Source of the DNA: Hyphomicrobiales bacterium
GTDB taxonomy: Bacteria; Pseudomonadota; Alphaproteobacteria; Rhizobiales; Beijerinckiaceae
DNA: 34,988 bases
Direction of reading: 5' to 3'
NCBI GenBank assembly: GCA_947455455.1
Contig: CANGOE010000027.1
Coordinates: 1-34,988 of the forward strand
Shown here: in pieces, positions 1 through 8,434 of the stretch
Layout: each line of letters starts with the position of its first letter
Numbering within the stretch: position 1 is the stretch's first letter
The notes under the pieces: generated by a model
The model's database searches: none
The model's input: the letters and a program-made list of their open reading frames with translations, nothing else
What the model was told of the DNA's origin: nothing
Position numbers and translations under genes: made by a program

Positions 1-4
1 AATA

Positions 5-490
5 TTGTTTTTTGTAATTTTTTATTTATTATCTTTATTTATTAGTTTATTTTTATATAGTTTGGCTATTTTTGCTCTAGACTATAGAGCAAAATTTATT
101 TTAATTGAAATATTATTTATTAGTTTTAAATTATACGGTTCAAACTATATGGTAAATTCTTTTAGAATTATTTTAATATTTATTGTAAATTTAATATATA
201 TCCTTATTATATATTTTATATTTTTTTTATTATTATTTTTTGTATTTTTTGTCATTTCTTATTTGTTTAAATATAATATGCATGTATATGATTTAACTAA
301 TTTAAATATTATTTCAAATTCTGTAATACTTTTAATGATTTTTTTTATAATACTTTCTATAATATTTATATTTTCATTGCCAATACTTTCTATTTATTTA
401 TCTGTAATTTATAAACGACTTGTAACAAATAATTTCGATACTGAAATTTTAAAGGCTGAATTGCGAAATCCTGATATTGATAAGAGTTAA
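5..490 (+). CDS. Hypothetical AT-rich polytopic membrane protein (5' partial)
   Basis: Not recognised. The frame is open to the left edge (the codon before the TTG at 5 is ATA), so the gene probably begins outside the window and the N-terminus is missing. The visible ~161 residues are mostly Phe, Ile, Leu and Tyr, with about four hydrophobic spans (roughly residues 1-25, 50-90, 105-135) and a short polar C-terminus ending NPDIDKS. Base composition is extremely AT-rich, about 15-20% GC by eye, unlike the following genes, and codons end almost only in A or T. This suggests transferred or composition-biased DNA. It runs towards cinA and stops 50 bases before the hairpin at 540-573. No function can be assigned. 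Confidence 0.6.
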   Translation: MFFVIFYLLSLFISLFLYSLAIFALDYRAKFILIEILFISFKLYGSNYMVNSFRIILIFIVNLIYILIIYFIFFLLLFFVFFVISYLFKYNMHVYDLTNLNIISNSVILLMIFFIILSIIFIFSLPILSIYLSVIYKRLVTNNFDTEILKAELRNPDIDKS

Positions 491-539
491 ACAACCTATT
501 TGATGAGCTAAAATAAAATCATCAATTATAAAAATTAAC

Positions 540-573
540 GATTGGTCCCCTTTTCTAAAAAAGGGAACCAATC
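540..573 (-). terminator. Hairpin terminator after cinA, possibly bidirectional
   Basis: Two 15-base arms (540-554 and 559-573) pair with a single mismatch around a 4-base loop. The hairpin abuts the cinA stop codon (574-576). On the minus strand it is followed by a T-rich stretch (TTAATTTTTATAATTG), as in intrinsic terminators. It lies between the converging left-edge gene and cinA, so it may stop transcripts from both sides. Confidence 0.75.
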
Positions 574-1062
574 TCAAAGCGCCGCCTCGAACATATCCAG
601 CGCCTGATGGATCGAGGACTGCCGGACCGACTTGCGGCCCAGATCGCCGAACAGGCACCGCTGGTGCACTGTGTCCTTGCCTTGGGCGGCCAGTGCGAAG
701 TGGACAAGGCCGACGGGCTTCTGGCTGGTGCCGCCGCCGGGGCCGGCCACGCCGGTAATCGACACAACAAGTGTTGCCTTTGAACGGGCCATGCCGCCAT
801 CGGCCATCGCTATGGCCACTTCGCGGCTAACGGAACCATGCTCCGCGATCAATTCCGCAGGCACACCGACAAGCGCTGTTTTGGCATCGTTGGAATAGGT
901 CACAAAACCACGGTCGAACACATCGGAAGAGCCGGCAATGTCGGTCAACACGGCTGAAATTAGCCCGCCTGTGCAACTTTCTACTGTGGCAAGGCGCACA
1001 CCTTTGGCACGGCATTTGGAGAGCAGGTCGGCGGCGCGGTTTCTCAATTCGACTTCAAACAT
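574..1062 (-). CDS. cinA: CinA C-terminal-type nicotinamide-nucleotide amidohydrolase
   Basis: A 162-residue protein consisting only of the CinA C-terminal (PncC) domain, which in this family deamidates nicotinamide mononucleotide to nicotinate mononucleotide in the pyridine-nucleotide salvage cycle. Family hallmarks are visible: the N-terminal VESCTGGLISAVLTDIAGSS segment, the FVTYSNDAK block, and the central SITGVAGPGGGT loop followed by KPVGLVHFA. The stand-alone short form without the MoaB-like N-terminal domain is usual in Alphaproteobacteria. The start at 1062 is chosen because a GGGAG motif lies about 9 bases upstream; a GTG at 1074 overlapping nothing of ispDF is the alternative. It follows ispDF by 12 bases, so the two are probably co-transcribed. 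Confidence 0.93.
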   Translation of the reverse strand: MFEVELRNRAADLLSKCRAKGVRLATVESCTGGLISAVLTDIAGSSDVFDRGFVTYSNDAKTALVGVPAELIAEHGSVSREVAIAMADGGMARSKATLVVSITGVAGPGGGTSQKPVGLVHFALAAQGKDTVHQRCLFGDLGRKSVRQSSIHQALDMFEAAL

Positions 1063-1074
1063 GTTCACTCCCAC

Positions 1075-2292
1075 TCAATCCGGTAATAGAACGGTCGCAA
1101 TCGCTTGCGCCGCCAATCCTTCACCGCGTCCGGTAAAGCCCATTTTTTCCGATGTCGTTGCTTTTAAGCCAATTTTTGTGGTTGGCAAACCGCATAAACG
1201 GCTGATCACAGCAAGAATGTCATTGCGATGCGGACCCAGACGCGGGGTTTCGCACACCAGCGTGATGTCGACATGCACCAAACGCCCGCCGCGCTGGTGA
1301 ATTCGGTCGACAGCGAATTGTACAAAACGGTCGGAGGACGCACCGCGCCATTGCTCGTCGGAAGGCGGGAAATGCTGGCCGATATCGCCATCGGCCAATG
1401 CGCCCAGCAGGGCATCGGTCAAAGCGTGCAGGATCACATCCCCGTCGGAATGGGCGCGCACGCCGCGATCATGGGCAATCCTGACACCGCCCAACCAGAC
1501 ATGGTCACCACTGGTAAAGGCGTGTACATCATAGCCCAAGCCGGTCACCGGGATCATACAAGCCTTCATTCTTGCCTCGGCCATACGGAAATCATCCTCC
1601 AGCGTCAGTTTGATGTTATGGGGATCTCCGTCAAAGAAACCGACTGGATAGCCCGCTTGTTCCATGACGGCGGCATCATCGGTCAAATCTGTGTGTCCCG
1701 ACTGAACGGCTTGACGATGGGCATCGAGCAAAGCGGCAAAGCGGAAAACCTGCGGTGTTTGCACAGCCCGCAAACGCCCGCGATCAGCAGTTTGATCAAC
1801 CATCCCGTTCCCATCAACCCATTTCAGCGTATCCGTCACGGCAAGCGCGGGAATGGCGGCTACCGTATCACTGGGGATTGTCAAAGCACGATCGAGCAAA
1901 TCAGCGGATATGAAGGCGCGGGCGGCATCGTGGATCAACACATGTGCAAATTCAGTGTCATTGGCCTGGGCCGAGCTCAGTAAAGCCTCCAATCCGGCTT
2001 TTACCGATTGCTGGCGCGTCTGTCCGCCGGAAACCGCTGGCAAGACCCGTGATTGCTCGGCATGATCGAGACGGTCTATGCAGGCCTGATAGAGAGCCAG
2101 ATCGTCGGGATTAATCACGCATTGCACCGGATTGATACGGGCATCGGACAACAGGGCTTTCAGGGTTCTGACCAATACGGGAAGACCGGCCAAAAGCCTG
2201 TATTGCTTGGGCAAACCTTCACCTGCCCGATGGCCGCGTCCGGCGGCCACCAGTACCAGAGGCACTGAGGGGGTGTTATGGTGTATGGGCAT
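1075..2292 (-). CDS. ispDF: Bifunctional IspD/IspF enzyme of the MEP isoprenoid pathway
   Basis: A 405-residue fusion. The N-terminal part (about 10-245) is 2-C-methyl-D-erythritol 4-phosphate cytidylyltransferase, with the nucleotide-binding AAGRGHRAGEGLPKQY motif at 16-31 and the HDAAR motif near 121-125. The C-terminal part (from about 247) is 2-C-methyl-D-erythritol 2,4-cyclodiphosphate synthase, with the metal-binding GYDVHAF at 253-259, the AHSDGDV motif, and the terminal TTSEKMGFTGRGEG block. It makes CDP-methylerythritol and later the cyclodiphosphate, two non-consecutive steps of isoprenoid precursor synthesis. The IspDF fusion is common in Alphaproteobacteria. The start at 2292 is preferred because AAGGGG lies 6 bases upstream; 2298 and a TTG at 2334 are upstream in frame. 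Confidence 0.95.
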   Translation of the reverse strand: MPIHHNTPSVPLVLVAAGRGHRAGEGLPKQYRLLAGLPVLVRTLKALLSDARINPVQCVINPDDLALYQACIDRLDHAEQSRVLPAVSGGQTRQQSVKAGLEALLSSAQANDTEFAHVLIHDAARAFISADLLDRALTIPSDTVAAIPALAVTDTLKWVDGNGMVDQTADRGRLRAVQTPQVFRFAALLDAHRQAVQSGHTDLTDDAAVMEQAGYPVGFFDGDPHNIKLTLEDDFRMAEARMKACMIPVTGLGYDVHAFTSGDHVWLGGVRIAHDRGVRAHSDGDVILHALTDALLGALADGDIGQHFPPSDEQWRGASSDRFVQFAVDRIHQRGGRLVHVDITLVCETPRLGPHRNDILAVISRLCGLPTTKIGLKATTSEKMGFTGRGEGLAAQAIATVLLPD

Positions 2293-2369
2293 GTTCATCC
2301 CCTTTTTGATGTCGCTTAAATCCGGTCCGGTCAACTCGTGAAACGAAAGACAGCTTGTTTAAAACCCGT

Positions 2370-2398
2370 TTTATGCAACTGATTTTGCCGCACTGCAA
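2370..2398 (-). promoter_or_regulatory. Candidate promoter for ispDF-cinA
   Basis: On the minus strand TTGCAG (2398-2393) and CATAAA (2375-2370) are separated by 17 bases, giving a predicted start about 70 bases before the ispDF start codon. The -10 element is a weak match (4 of 6). The region is the divergent gap between ispDF and dusB, so a promoter in each direction is expected. I see no convincing one for dusB. Confidence 0.3.
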
Positions 2399-2459
2399 AA
2401 AATACGATAAGAGTAAGCCTTCAATACGCCTGTAGCTCATATGGAACGAGACAGTCCGG

Positions 2460-3524
2460 ATGGCACTTCCTGCGCTCAAAATCGGTTCTCTCCAGCTGGA
2501 TGGCTGTACGGCTGTCGCGCCGATGTCCGGGGTGAGCGATATCGGTTTTCGCCGCATTGCGCGTCGGTTCGGCGCGTCGATGGTGGTGTCCGAGATGGTG
2601 GCCTCCGATCAACTGGTGCTGGGCGATCAGGAATCCGTCTTACGGGCCGAAGGGCAGGGGGTTGATCCGCATATTGTCCAACTGGCGGGGTGTGATCCGC
2701 ACTGGATGGGCGAGGCGGCGCGGATGTCGGAAGCCTCTGGTGCCGCCGTTATCGATATCAATATGGGTTGTCCGGCCAAAAAGGTCACGGGTGGCGAGGC
2801 CGGATCGGCGCTGATGCGTGATCTTGATCATGCATTACGGCTGATCGAGGCCTGCATATCGGCCGTTTCCATTCCGGTCACAGTCAAAATGCGGCTTGGC
2901 TGGGATCATCACTCGCTCAACGCCCCCGAACTGGCCAGACGCGCCGAACAAGCCGGTGTTGCACTGGTGACGGTGCATGGCCGCACCCGTTGCCAGTTTT
3001 ATAAAGGCAAAGCCGATTGGGCGGCGGTTGCGGCCGTCAAGCAGGCGGTTTCGATCCCTGTTCTGGTCAATGGTGACGGCCACACGCTTGCAGATGCCCG
3101 CGCCATGTTGGCCCAATCAGGGGCGGACGGGGTGATGATCGGCCGCGCCGCCATGGGCCAGCCTTGGCTTGTCGGTGCAATTGGCCGTGGTTTGCATGAC
3201 GATATGCAAACCTTGCCAGACCATCCCTTGCCAATCAAATGCGAAGCGGCGCTGGAGCATTATGACAGCCTGTTGTCGGTCTATGGTCATGCCATGGGTA
3301 TCCGCCATGCCCGTAAACATCTGGCGGCTTATGCCGAACACAATGCCGATCCGGCCGTTTTCACCCAAACCCACCGTTTGCGTCTCGTCACCAGCACCGA
3401 TCCGCAAGAGGTCCGATCCTTGCTTGCCCTGATTTTTGCCACACAAAAGCCAAGGCCAGTTTCTACACACCAAAGCGACGCGCCATGCGTCCAAGGATTG
3501 CCTGATGAAGAGTTTGACCGATGA
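2460..3524 (+). CDS. dusB: tRNA-dihydrouridine synthase (DusB/NifR3 family)
   Basis: A 354-residue FMN enzyme that reduces uridine to dihydrouridine in tRNA. Visible features are the N-terminal TIM-barrel entry [10 protein letters not shown], the INMGCPAKK motif with the presumed catalytic Cys104, the VKMRLGWD strand, the [15 protein letters not shown] block, and the phosphate-binding VNGDG and [13 protein letters not shown] segments. In alphaproteobacteria this gene (historically nifR3) heads the ntrBC operon, and that holds here: its stop overlaps the ntrB start by 4 bases (ATGA at 3521-3524), indicating translational coupling. No strong ribosome-binding site is seen before the ATG at 2460, but the N-terminus matches the family. 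Confidence 0.95.
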   Translation: MALPALKIGSLQLDGCTAVAPMSGVSDIGFRRIARRFGASMVVSEMVASDQLVLGDQESVLRAEGQGVDPHIVQLAGCDPHWMGEAARMSEASGAAVIDINMGCPAKKVTGGEAGSALMRDLDHALRLIEACISAVSIPVTVKMRLGWDHHSLNAPELARRAEQAGVALVTVHGRTRCQFYKGKADWAAVAAVKQAVSIPVLVNGDGHTLADARAMLAQSGADGVMIGRAAMGQPWLVGAIGRGLHDDMQTLPDHPLPIKCEAALEHYDSLLSVYGHAMGIRHARKHLAAYAEHNADPAVFTQTHRLRLVTSTDPQEVRSLLALIFATQKPRPVSTHQSDAPCVQGLPDEEFDR

Positions 3525-4678
3525 ATGAGCCGCTCCCACTCCAGCAAACCATGCGCGCCGAAGCCATTATCGGGCTTTTGCCTTTGCCTGTGATGGTTGT
3601 GAACCAGTCCGATCAGGTCATCGAGGCCAATTCTGCGGCCGAAGCCTTCTTCCAGACCAGCCGAAGCATGCTGAAACGGTTGTTTTTGAAACAATTGTTG
3701 CCGTTTGGCTCGCCGGTGCTGGAATTGGTGCAAGCCGCGCGCAACAGCGGCGGGAGCTATAACGAATACCGGATCGACCTCGGCACTCCCCGGATCGGGC
3801 TGGATCGCATCGTTGATGTGTTCATTGCCCCGACCGGCGACAACCAGGAAGAGGTTGTCATTGTGCTTCAAGAAAAGACAATTGCTGAAAAAATAGACAG
3901 ACAACTGACGCATAGAGGGGCAGTCCGCTCCATCTCGGCCATGGGGTCGATGCTGGCGCATGAAATCAAGAACCCTCTTTCGGGTATTCGCGGGGCCGCC
4001 CAATTGCTCGAACTGTCGGCTTCCGACGAGGACCGCGAGCTGACACAACTGATTTGCGATGAAACCGACCGGATTGTCACGCTGGTTGACCGTTTCGAGG
4101 ATTTTGCCGATGGACGCCCCCTGCAACAGGAACCGGTCAACATCCATTCGGTGCTCGAACATGTCAAAAAAATCGCCATGTCGGGCTTTGCCCGCCACAT
4201 CCGTTTCAGTGAATCCTATGATCCTTCCTTGCCTCCGATGATGGGAAACCGTGACCAGCTTGTGCAGGTTTTCCTCAATCTGGTTAAAAATGCGGCAGAG
4301 GCGATTGGTCCCGATACGGTTGATGGCACCATCGAAATGACCTCGGCATTTCGGCCGGGTGTGCGGATGAGCGTGAACGGTCGGCCCGGTAAAGTCGCCT
4401 TGCCGCTTGAAATCTGTGTGCGCGACAACGGCCCCGGTATCCCCGTTGAGCTGACCCGCCACCTGTTCGAACCGTTCTTTTCAACCAAAAATTCCGGAAG
4501 TGGCCTCGGTCTTGCATTGGTTGCCAAGATCATTGGAGACCATGGCGGCGTGATCGAGTTTGATACGGTTCCGAGACGGACAACGTTCCGGATCCTGATG
4601 CCCATGCATATCGCCCGCGATGGTCGCACGGCTGAGACGGAGATATCGGATGCCGCACGGCACAATTTTGGTAGCTGA
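3521..4678 (+). CDS. ntrB: Nitrogen regulation sensor kinase/phosphatase NtrB
   Basis: A 385-residue cytoplasmic sensor (also called GlnL) that phosphorylates or dephosphorylates NtrC according to PII signalling, and so links nitrogen status to transcription. A PAS domain occupies about residues 11-125. The H-box is [16 protein letters not shown] with the phosphorylated His147. The N-box [10 protein letters not shown], the G1 box DNGPGIP and the G2 box GSGLGLALV follow. There are no membrane segments, as expected for NtrB and in contrast to NtrY. It overlaps dusB by 4 bases and its last 29 bases overlap the start of ntrC, so dusB-ntrB-ntrC form one tightly coupled unit. Confidence 0.95.
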   Translation: MNEPLPLQQTMRAEAIIGLLPLPVMVVNQSDQVIEANSAAEAFFQTSRSMLKRLFLKQLLPFGSPVLELVQAARNSGGSYNEYRIDLGTPRIGLDRIVDVFIAPTGDNQEEVVIVLQEKTIAEKIDRQLTHRGAVRSISAMGSMLAHEIKNPLSGIRGAAQLLELSASDEDRELTQLICDETDRIVTLVDRFEDFADGRPLQQEPVNIHSVLEHVKKIAMSGFARHIRFSESYDPSLPPMMGNRDQLVQVFLNLVKNAAEAIGPDTVDGTIEMTSAFRPGVRMSVNGRPGKVALPLEICVRDNGPGIPVELTRHLFEPFFSTKNSGSGLGLALVAKIIGDHGGVIEFDTVPRRTTFRILMPMHIARDGRTAETEISDAARHNFGS

Positions 4679-6098
4679 CGACGACGCCGCCATCCGCACC
4701 GTGCTGTCACAGGCATTGGGGCGTGCAGGCTATGAGGTGCGCACGACAGGGCAGGCGGGCACTTTGTATCGCTGGGCGGCGGCCGGTGAGGGTGATCTCA
4801 TCATTACCGATGTGGTCATGCCCGACGAAAACGGCTTTGACCTTGTGCCCCGCATCAAAAAAGTGCGTCCCGATGTGCCGATCATTGTGATGAGCGCGCA
4901 AAACACCTTTATGACCGCCATTCGCGCCAGCGAGCGCGGCGCTTATGAATATCTGCCAAAACCCTTCGATCTCAAGGAATTGATCAGCATTGTCGGGCGC
5001 GCCATGAGCCGTCCTAAATCGACCGTCCACGAAGACCCTGAACATCCCGAAGACATTCCGCTGGTCGGGCGTTCGCCGGCCATGCAGGAGTTGTATCGGG
5101 CCTTGGCCCGTCTGATGCAAACCGATCTGACCGTGATGATCATGGGGGAATCGGGCACCGGCAAGGAATTGGTCGCCCGCGCCTTGCATGATTACGGCAA
5201 GCGCCGGCGTGGTCCGTTCGTTCCGGTCAATATGGCGGCTATCCCGCGCGATCTGATCGAAAGTGAATTGTTCGGTCATGAAAAAGGCTCGTTTACCGGG
5301 GCTCTCAACCGCGCCTCTGGCCGGTTCGAGCAGGCCGAAGGCGGCACGCTGTTTCTCGATGAAATCGGCGATATGCCGATGGATGCCCAGACGCGCCTGT
5401 TGCGTGTCCTGCAACAGGGCGAATACACCACCGTTGGCGGGCGCACGCCGATCAAAACCAATGTGCGGATTGTCGCGGCCACCAACAAGGATCTGCGAGG
5501 AGCAATCCGGCAGGGCCTGTTCCGCGAGGATCTGTTTTTCCGGTTGAATGTGGTGCCCTTGCGTTTGCCCCCTTTGCGCGAACGGAGCGAGGATATTCCC
5601 GATCTGGTCCGGCACTTCTTCACCATTGCCGAAAAAGAGGGTTTGCCGCGCAAGCAAATCGATGTCGGTGCATTGGACCGCCTGAAGCGGCACCGTTGGC
5701 CCGGCAATATCCGCGAACTGGAAAATCTGGTGCGCCGTCTGGCGGCCCTTTATCCGCAGGAAACCATCGTTGAATCGCTGATTGAAGCCGAATTGGCTGA
5801 ACCTGAATCCTATGCCTCCGAAGGGTTCGAGCCCAAACAGCACAGCCAACCGCTGACCTTGGCGGAATCAATCGAACAGCATCTGGAGATCTATTTCGCC
5901 CAATTCGGCAATGATATCCCGCCTCCCGGCCTCTATCACCGCATCCTGCGCGAACTGGAAGCGCCGTTGATTACTGTTTCGCTGGCCGCCACCCGTGGCA
6001 ACCAGATCAAAGCGGCCGAAATGCTGGGTCTGAACCGCAATACCTTGCGCAAAAAGATCAGGGATCTTGAATTGCCGGTGGTCAGAACCCTGCGTTGA
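4650..6098 (+). CDS. ntrC: Nitrogen regulator NtrC, sigma-54-dependent activator
   Basis: A 482-residue response regulator. The receiver domain has the acidic pair at D10-D12, the phospho-acceptor Asp54 (ITDVVMPDE) and the conserved Lys104 (LPKPFD). The AAA+ domain has Walker A GESGTGKE (166-173), the sigma-54-contacting loop GSFTGA (213-218) and Walker [11 protein letters not shown] (232-241). The C-terminus carries a Fis-type helix-turn-helix ([16 protein letters not shown]). The loop reads GSFTGA rather than GAFTGA, a tolerated variant in this family. The start at 4650 is chosen for the ADDD receiver N-terminus and a GGAG 9 bases upstream; it lies 29 bases inside ntrB. It should activate nitrogen-scavenging promoters when phosphorylated by NtrB. 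Confidence 0.96.
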   Translation: MPHGTILVADDDAAIRTVLSQALGRAGYEVRTTGQAGTLYRWAAAGEGDLIITDVVMPDENGFDLVPRIKKVRPDVPIIVMSAQNTFMTAIRASERGAYEYLPKPFDLKELISIVGRAMSRPKSTVHEDPEHPEDIPLVGRSPAMQELYRALARLMQTDLTVMIMGESGTGKELVARALHDYGKRRRGPFVPVNMAAIPRDLIESELFGHEKGSFTGALNRASGRFEQAEGGTLFLDEIGDMPMDAQTRLLRVLQQGEYTTVGGRTPIKTNVRIVAATNKDLRGAIRQGLFREDLFFRLNVVPLRLPPLRERSEDIPDLVRHFFTIAEKEGLPRKQIDVGALDRLKRHRWPGNIRELENLVRRLAALYPQETIVESLIEAELAEPESYASEGFEPKQHSQPLTLAESIEQHLEIYFAQFGNDIPPPGLYHRILRELEAPLITVSLAATRGNQIKAAEMLGLNRNTLRKKIRDLELPVVRTLR

Positions 6099-6124
6099 CA
6101 GTTAGTGCTTCCGTCACAGCCACT

Positions 6125-6140
6125 GTTGCTTTATTGCAAC
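6125..6140. other. Small inverted repeat between ntrC and ntrY
   Basis: GTTGC (6125-6129) and GCAAC (6136-6140) flank a 6-base loop in the 77-base gap between ntrC and ntrY. It is too short and lacks a T-run, so it is not a convincing terminator. It may weakly modulate read-through into ntrYX or be chance. Confidence 0.25.
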
Positions 6141-6175
6141 GTATGACTGTCGCTGACGAAAGTGCATGATTCTTG

Positions 6176-8434
6176 ATGTCCGGACCCGAGCTTCAAACGG
6201 TACCCGACCTTCAAACAGCCAAAACGGGACAAAAAGCCTCCCGTTCGACGCGCTGGTGGCTTGTTGCTGTCATCACCACGGTGGGTCTGGCGCTTTTGTC
6301 GGCGCTTGCCACCTTTATGGTGCTGGCGGGCATGGTGCCGATTGTCGTCACCCGTGATCTGGTCAACAGCCTGTTCATCACCAATGGCGTGCTGATTTTT
6401 ATCCTCGTCATCTTTGTGCTGGCGGAAGGGGTCAAGCTGTTCCGGGCCCGTAGGGCGGGGCAGGCGGCGGCAGGCTTGCATGCCCGCATTGTCGGCCTGT
6501 TTGTGTTTACCGCCGGTATTCCGGCCATTCTGGTGGCCGCGATGGGCTGGCTGACACTGGAACGTGGGATCGATATTTCCTTTGGCCGATATGTGCAGGA
6601 ATTGCTGACCACCTCGGTCGAAGTCGCCCGCTCGTTTCGCGAGTTGCAATGCCGGGCGATTGGCCGCGAAATCAACCTGATGGCTTCCGATCTGGCCCGT
6701 GTCAGGCCTGCTTTCGAGCAAAACCGCATCTTCTTTCACGAATTCATGCGTTCGCGCTCGGCCTTTCTCGGCTTTCCGATCACCATGCTGATCCGCGAGG
6801 ATGGCACGATTGTCGAGAAAATCGAGTTGAAGGAAACAGAAGGCTTCCTGTTGCCGACCTTCGAGGACATGAAGGCCGCCGATGATCTGGAAGCGTGGTG
6901 TCTGATCCCCAAGGATAACAATATCTTCCGCGCCATTCTGAAAGTGCCGGCTTTCAAGGATACCTATCTGGTGGTGGCTCGCGGGGTGGATCAACTGGCG
7001 CTGGATTTTCCGCGACAGGCCGAAGCGGCATCCGAATATTACGACGCGCTGACCAAGCGCAAACTGGATGTGCAGATTGCCTTTGCCAGTATGTATGCGG
7101 TGGTTTCTATCATTTTGTTGCTCTCGGCGGCTTTGCTGGGGCTTAATTTTGCCAACCGCCTCGTGACCCCGATCCGCCGTCTGATCGACGCGACAGATGC
7201 GGTGGCGACCGGCAATTATGATGTCGAGGTGGAAGTCTCGCGCCGCGAGGGCGATTTGGGCCATTTGGGTGAAACCTTCAACAAAATGACCTCCGAATTG
7301 CGTTTGCAACGTGAAAACCTGATTGTGGCCAATGAGTTGATCGACCGTCGCCGCCGCTTTACCGAAGCGGTGCTGTCCGGGGTTCCCGCCGGTGTGATCG
7401 GGCTGGATTCCAGTGGGTTGATCACTGTGGTCAATCCCGAAGCGGCGCGTCTGCTCGACAGCGAACCTTCGGAATTGATCGGGGCCTCGATTGCCGCCGT
7501 AGCACCTGAACTGGCTCCGCTCTATCTCGAAGCCGTATCGTCCCGTTCGGGCGATGCCGCCGGCGAAATCGACTGGAACCGACAGAAGCGCGAACGGGTG
7601 TTGAGCGTGCGTATTTCATCCGAACACGGCTCTCATTCGGGCGAGGGCGCTGTGATGACCCTCGATGACATTTCCGATCTGATTACCGCCCAGCGAAGCT
7701 CTGCATGGGCCGATGTCGCGCGGCGCATTGCCCATGAGATCAAAAATCCGCTGACCCCGATCCAGTTGTCGGCCGAACGCATCCGGCGCAAATATGGCAA
7801 GGTCATTGTCCAGGATCGCGAAATTTTCGATCAATGCACCGATACGATCATCCGGCAGGTCGATGACATCAAGCGGATGGTGGATGAATTCTCCTCCTTC
7901 GCCCGTATGCCGAAACCTCTGCCGGAAAGCGATGATCTGTCGAGCACGATCAGGCAGGTGTTGTTCCTGATGCGGGTCGGCAATCCCGATATCCAGATCG
8001 TCGAACATCTGCCGCGTGACATTGTTACCGCGCATTTCGACCGCCGCCTGTTGTCGCAGGCTTTGACCAATATCATCAAAAACGCCACTGAATCGGTTGC
8101 GGCCTTTGCTCTGGAAACCGACGAGCCGTCTTTTATCGGCCATATTGACGTGTCATTGCACACCACGGAAGACCGCATCACCATCGATGTGACGGACAAT
8201 GGCAAGGGTTTCCCGCTTGAATCCCGCACCCGATTGCTGGAACCCTATATGACCACGCGAAGCAGTGGCACGGGTTTGGGGTTGGCCATTGTCGGCAAAA
8301 TTCTTGAGGATCACGGCGGCGGCATCGAACTGCTCGACCGGACAGACCAGCAACGCGGAGCCTGTGTCAGGCTTTGGTTCCCCATCGAGACCAAATCCGA
8401 CACAACCAACAGCACGGACCAGAGCCTTTCATGA
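6176..8434 (+). CDS. ntrY: Membrane-bound nitrogen sensor kinase NtrY
   Basis: A 752-residue histidine kinase partnered with NtrX. The N-terminal half has hydrophobic spans at about 28-50, 68-85, 105-127 and 300-325, with an extracytoplasmic sensor region between the third and fourth. A HAMP segment (RLVTPIRRLIDATDAV) follows, then a PAS domain (about 395-500). The H-box [20 protein letters not shown] has His520 as the expected phosphorylation site. N-box NIIKNATESV, G1 DNGKGFP and G2 GTGLGLAI complete the ATPase domain. The ATG at 6176 is preceded by an in-frame TTG at 6173. It overlaps ntrX by 4 bases (ATGA at 8431-8434). Known roles of NtrYX in relatives include nitrogen and redox or envelope control. 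Confidence 0.95.
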   Translation: MSGPELQTVPDLQTAKTGQKASRSTRWWLVAVITTVGLALLSALATFMVLAGMVPIVVTRDLVNSLFITNGVLIFILVIFVLAEGVKLFRARRAGQAAAGLHARIVGLFVFTAGIPAILVAAMGWLTLERGIDISFGRYVQELLTTSVEVARSFRELQCRAIGREINLMASDLARVRPAFEQNRIFFHEFMRSRSAFLGFPITMLIREDGTIVEKIELKETEGFLLPTFEDMKAADDLEAWCLIPKDNNIFRAILKVPAFKDTYLVVARGVDQLALDFPRQAEAASEYYDALTKRKLDVQIAFASMYAVVSIILLLSAALLGLNFANRLVTPIRRLIDATDAVATGNYDVEVEVSRREGDLGHLGETFNKMTSELRLQRENLIVANELIDRRRRFTEAVLSGVPAGVIGLDSSGLITVVNPEAARLLDSEPSELIGASIAAVAPELAPLYLEAVSSRSGDAAGEIDWNRQKRERVLSVRISSEHGSHSGEGAVMTLDDISDLITAQRSSAWADVARRIAHEIKNPLTPIQLSAERIRRKYGKVIVQDREIFDQCTDTIIRQVDDIKRMVDEFSSFARMPKPLPESDDLSSTIRQVLFLMRVGNPDIQIVEHLPRDIVTAHFDRRLLSQALTNIIKNATESVAAFALETDEPSFIGHIDVSLHTTEDRITIDVTDNGKGFPLESRTRLLEPYMTTRSSGTGLGLAIVGKILEDHGGGIELLDRTDQQRGACVRLWFPIETKSDTTNSTDQSLS

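Noticed and set aside
1228..1983. Long plus-strand open frame opposite ispDF
   Set aside because: It lies antisense to a clearly conserved enzyme; the translation shows no family features and composition fits a shadow frame.
4707..5849. 380-codon minus-strand frame opposite ntrC
   Set aside because: Antisense shadow caused by codon bias in ntrC; the opposite strand carries all NtrC motifs.
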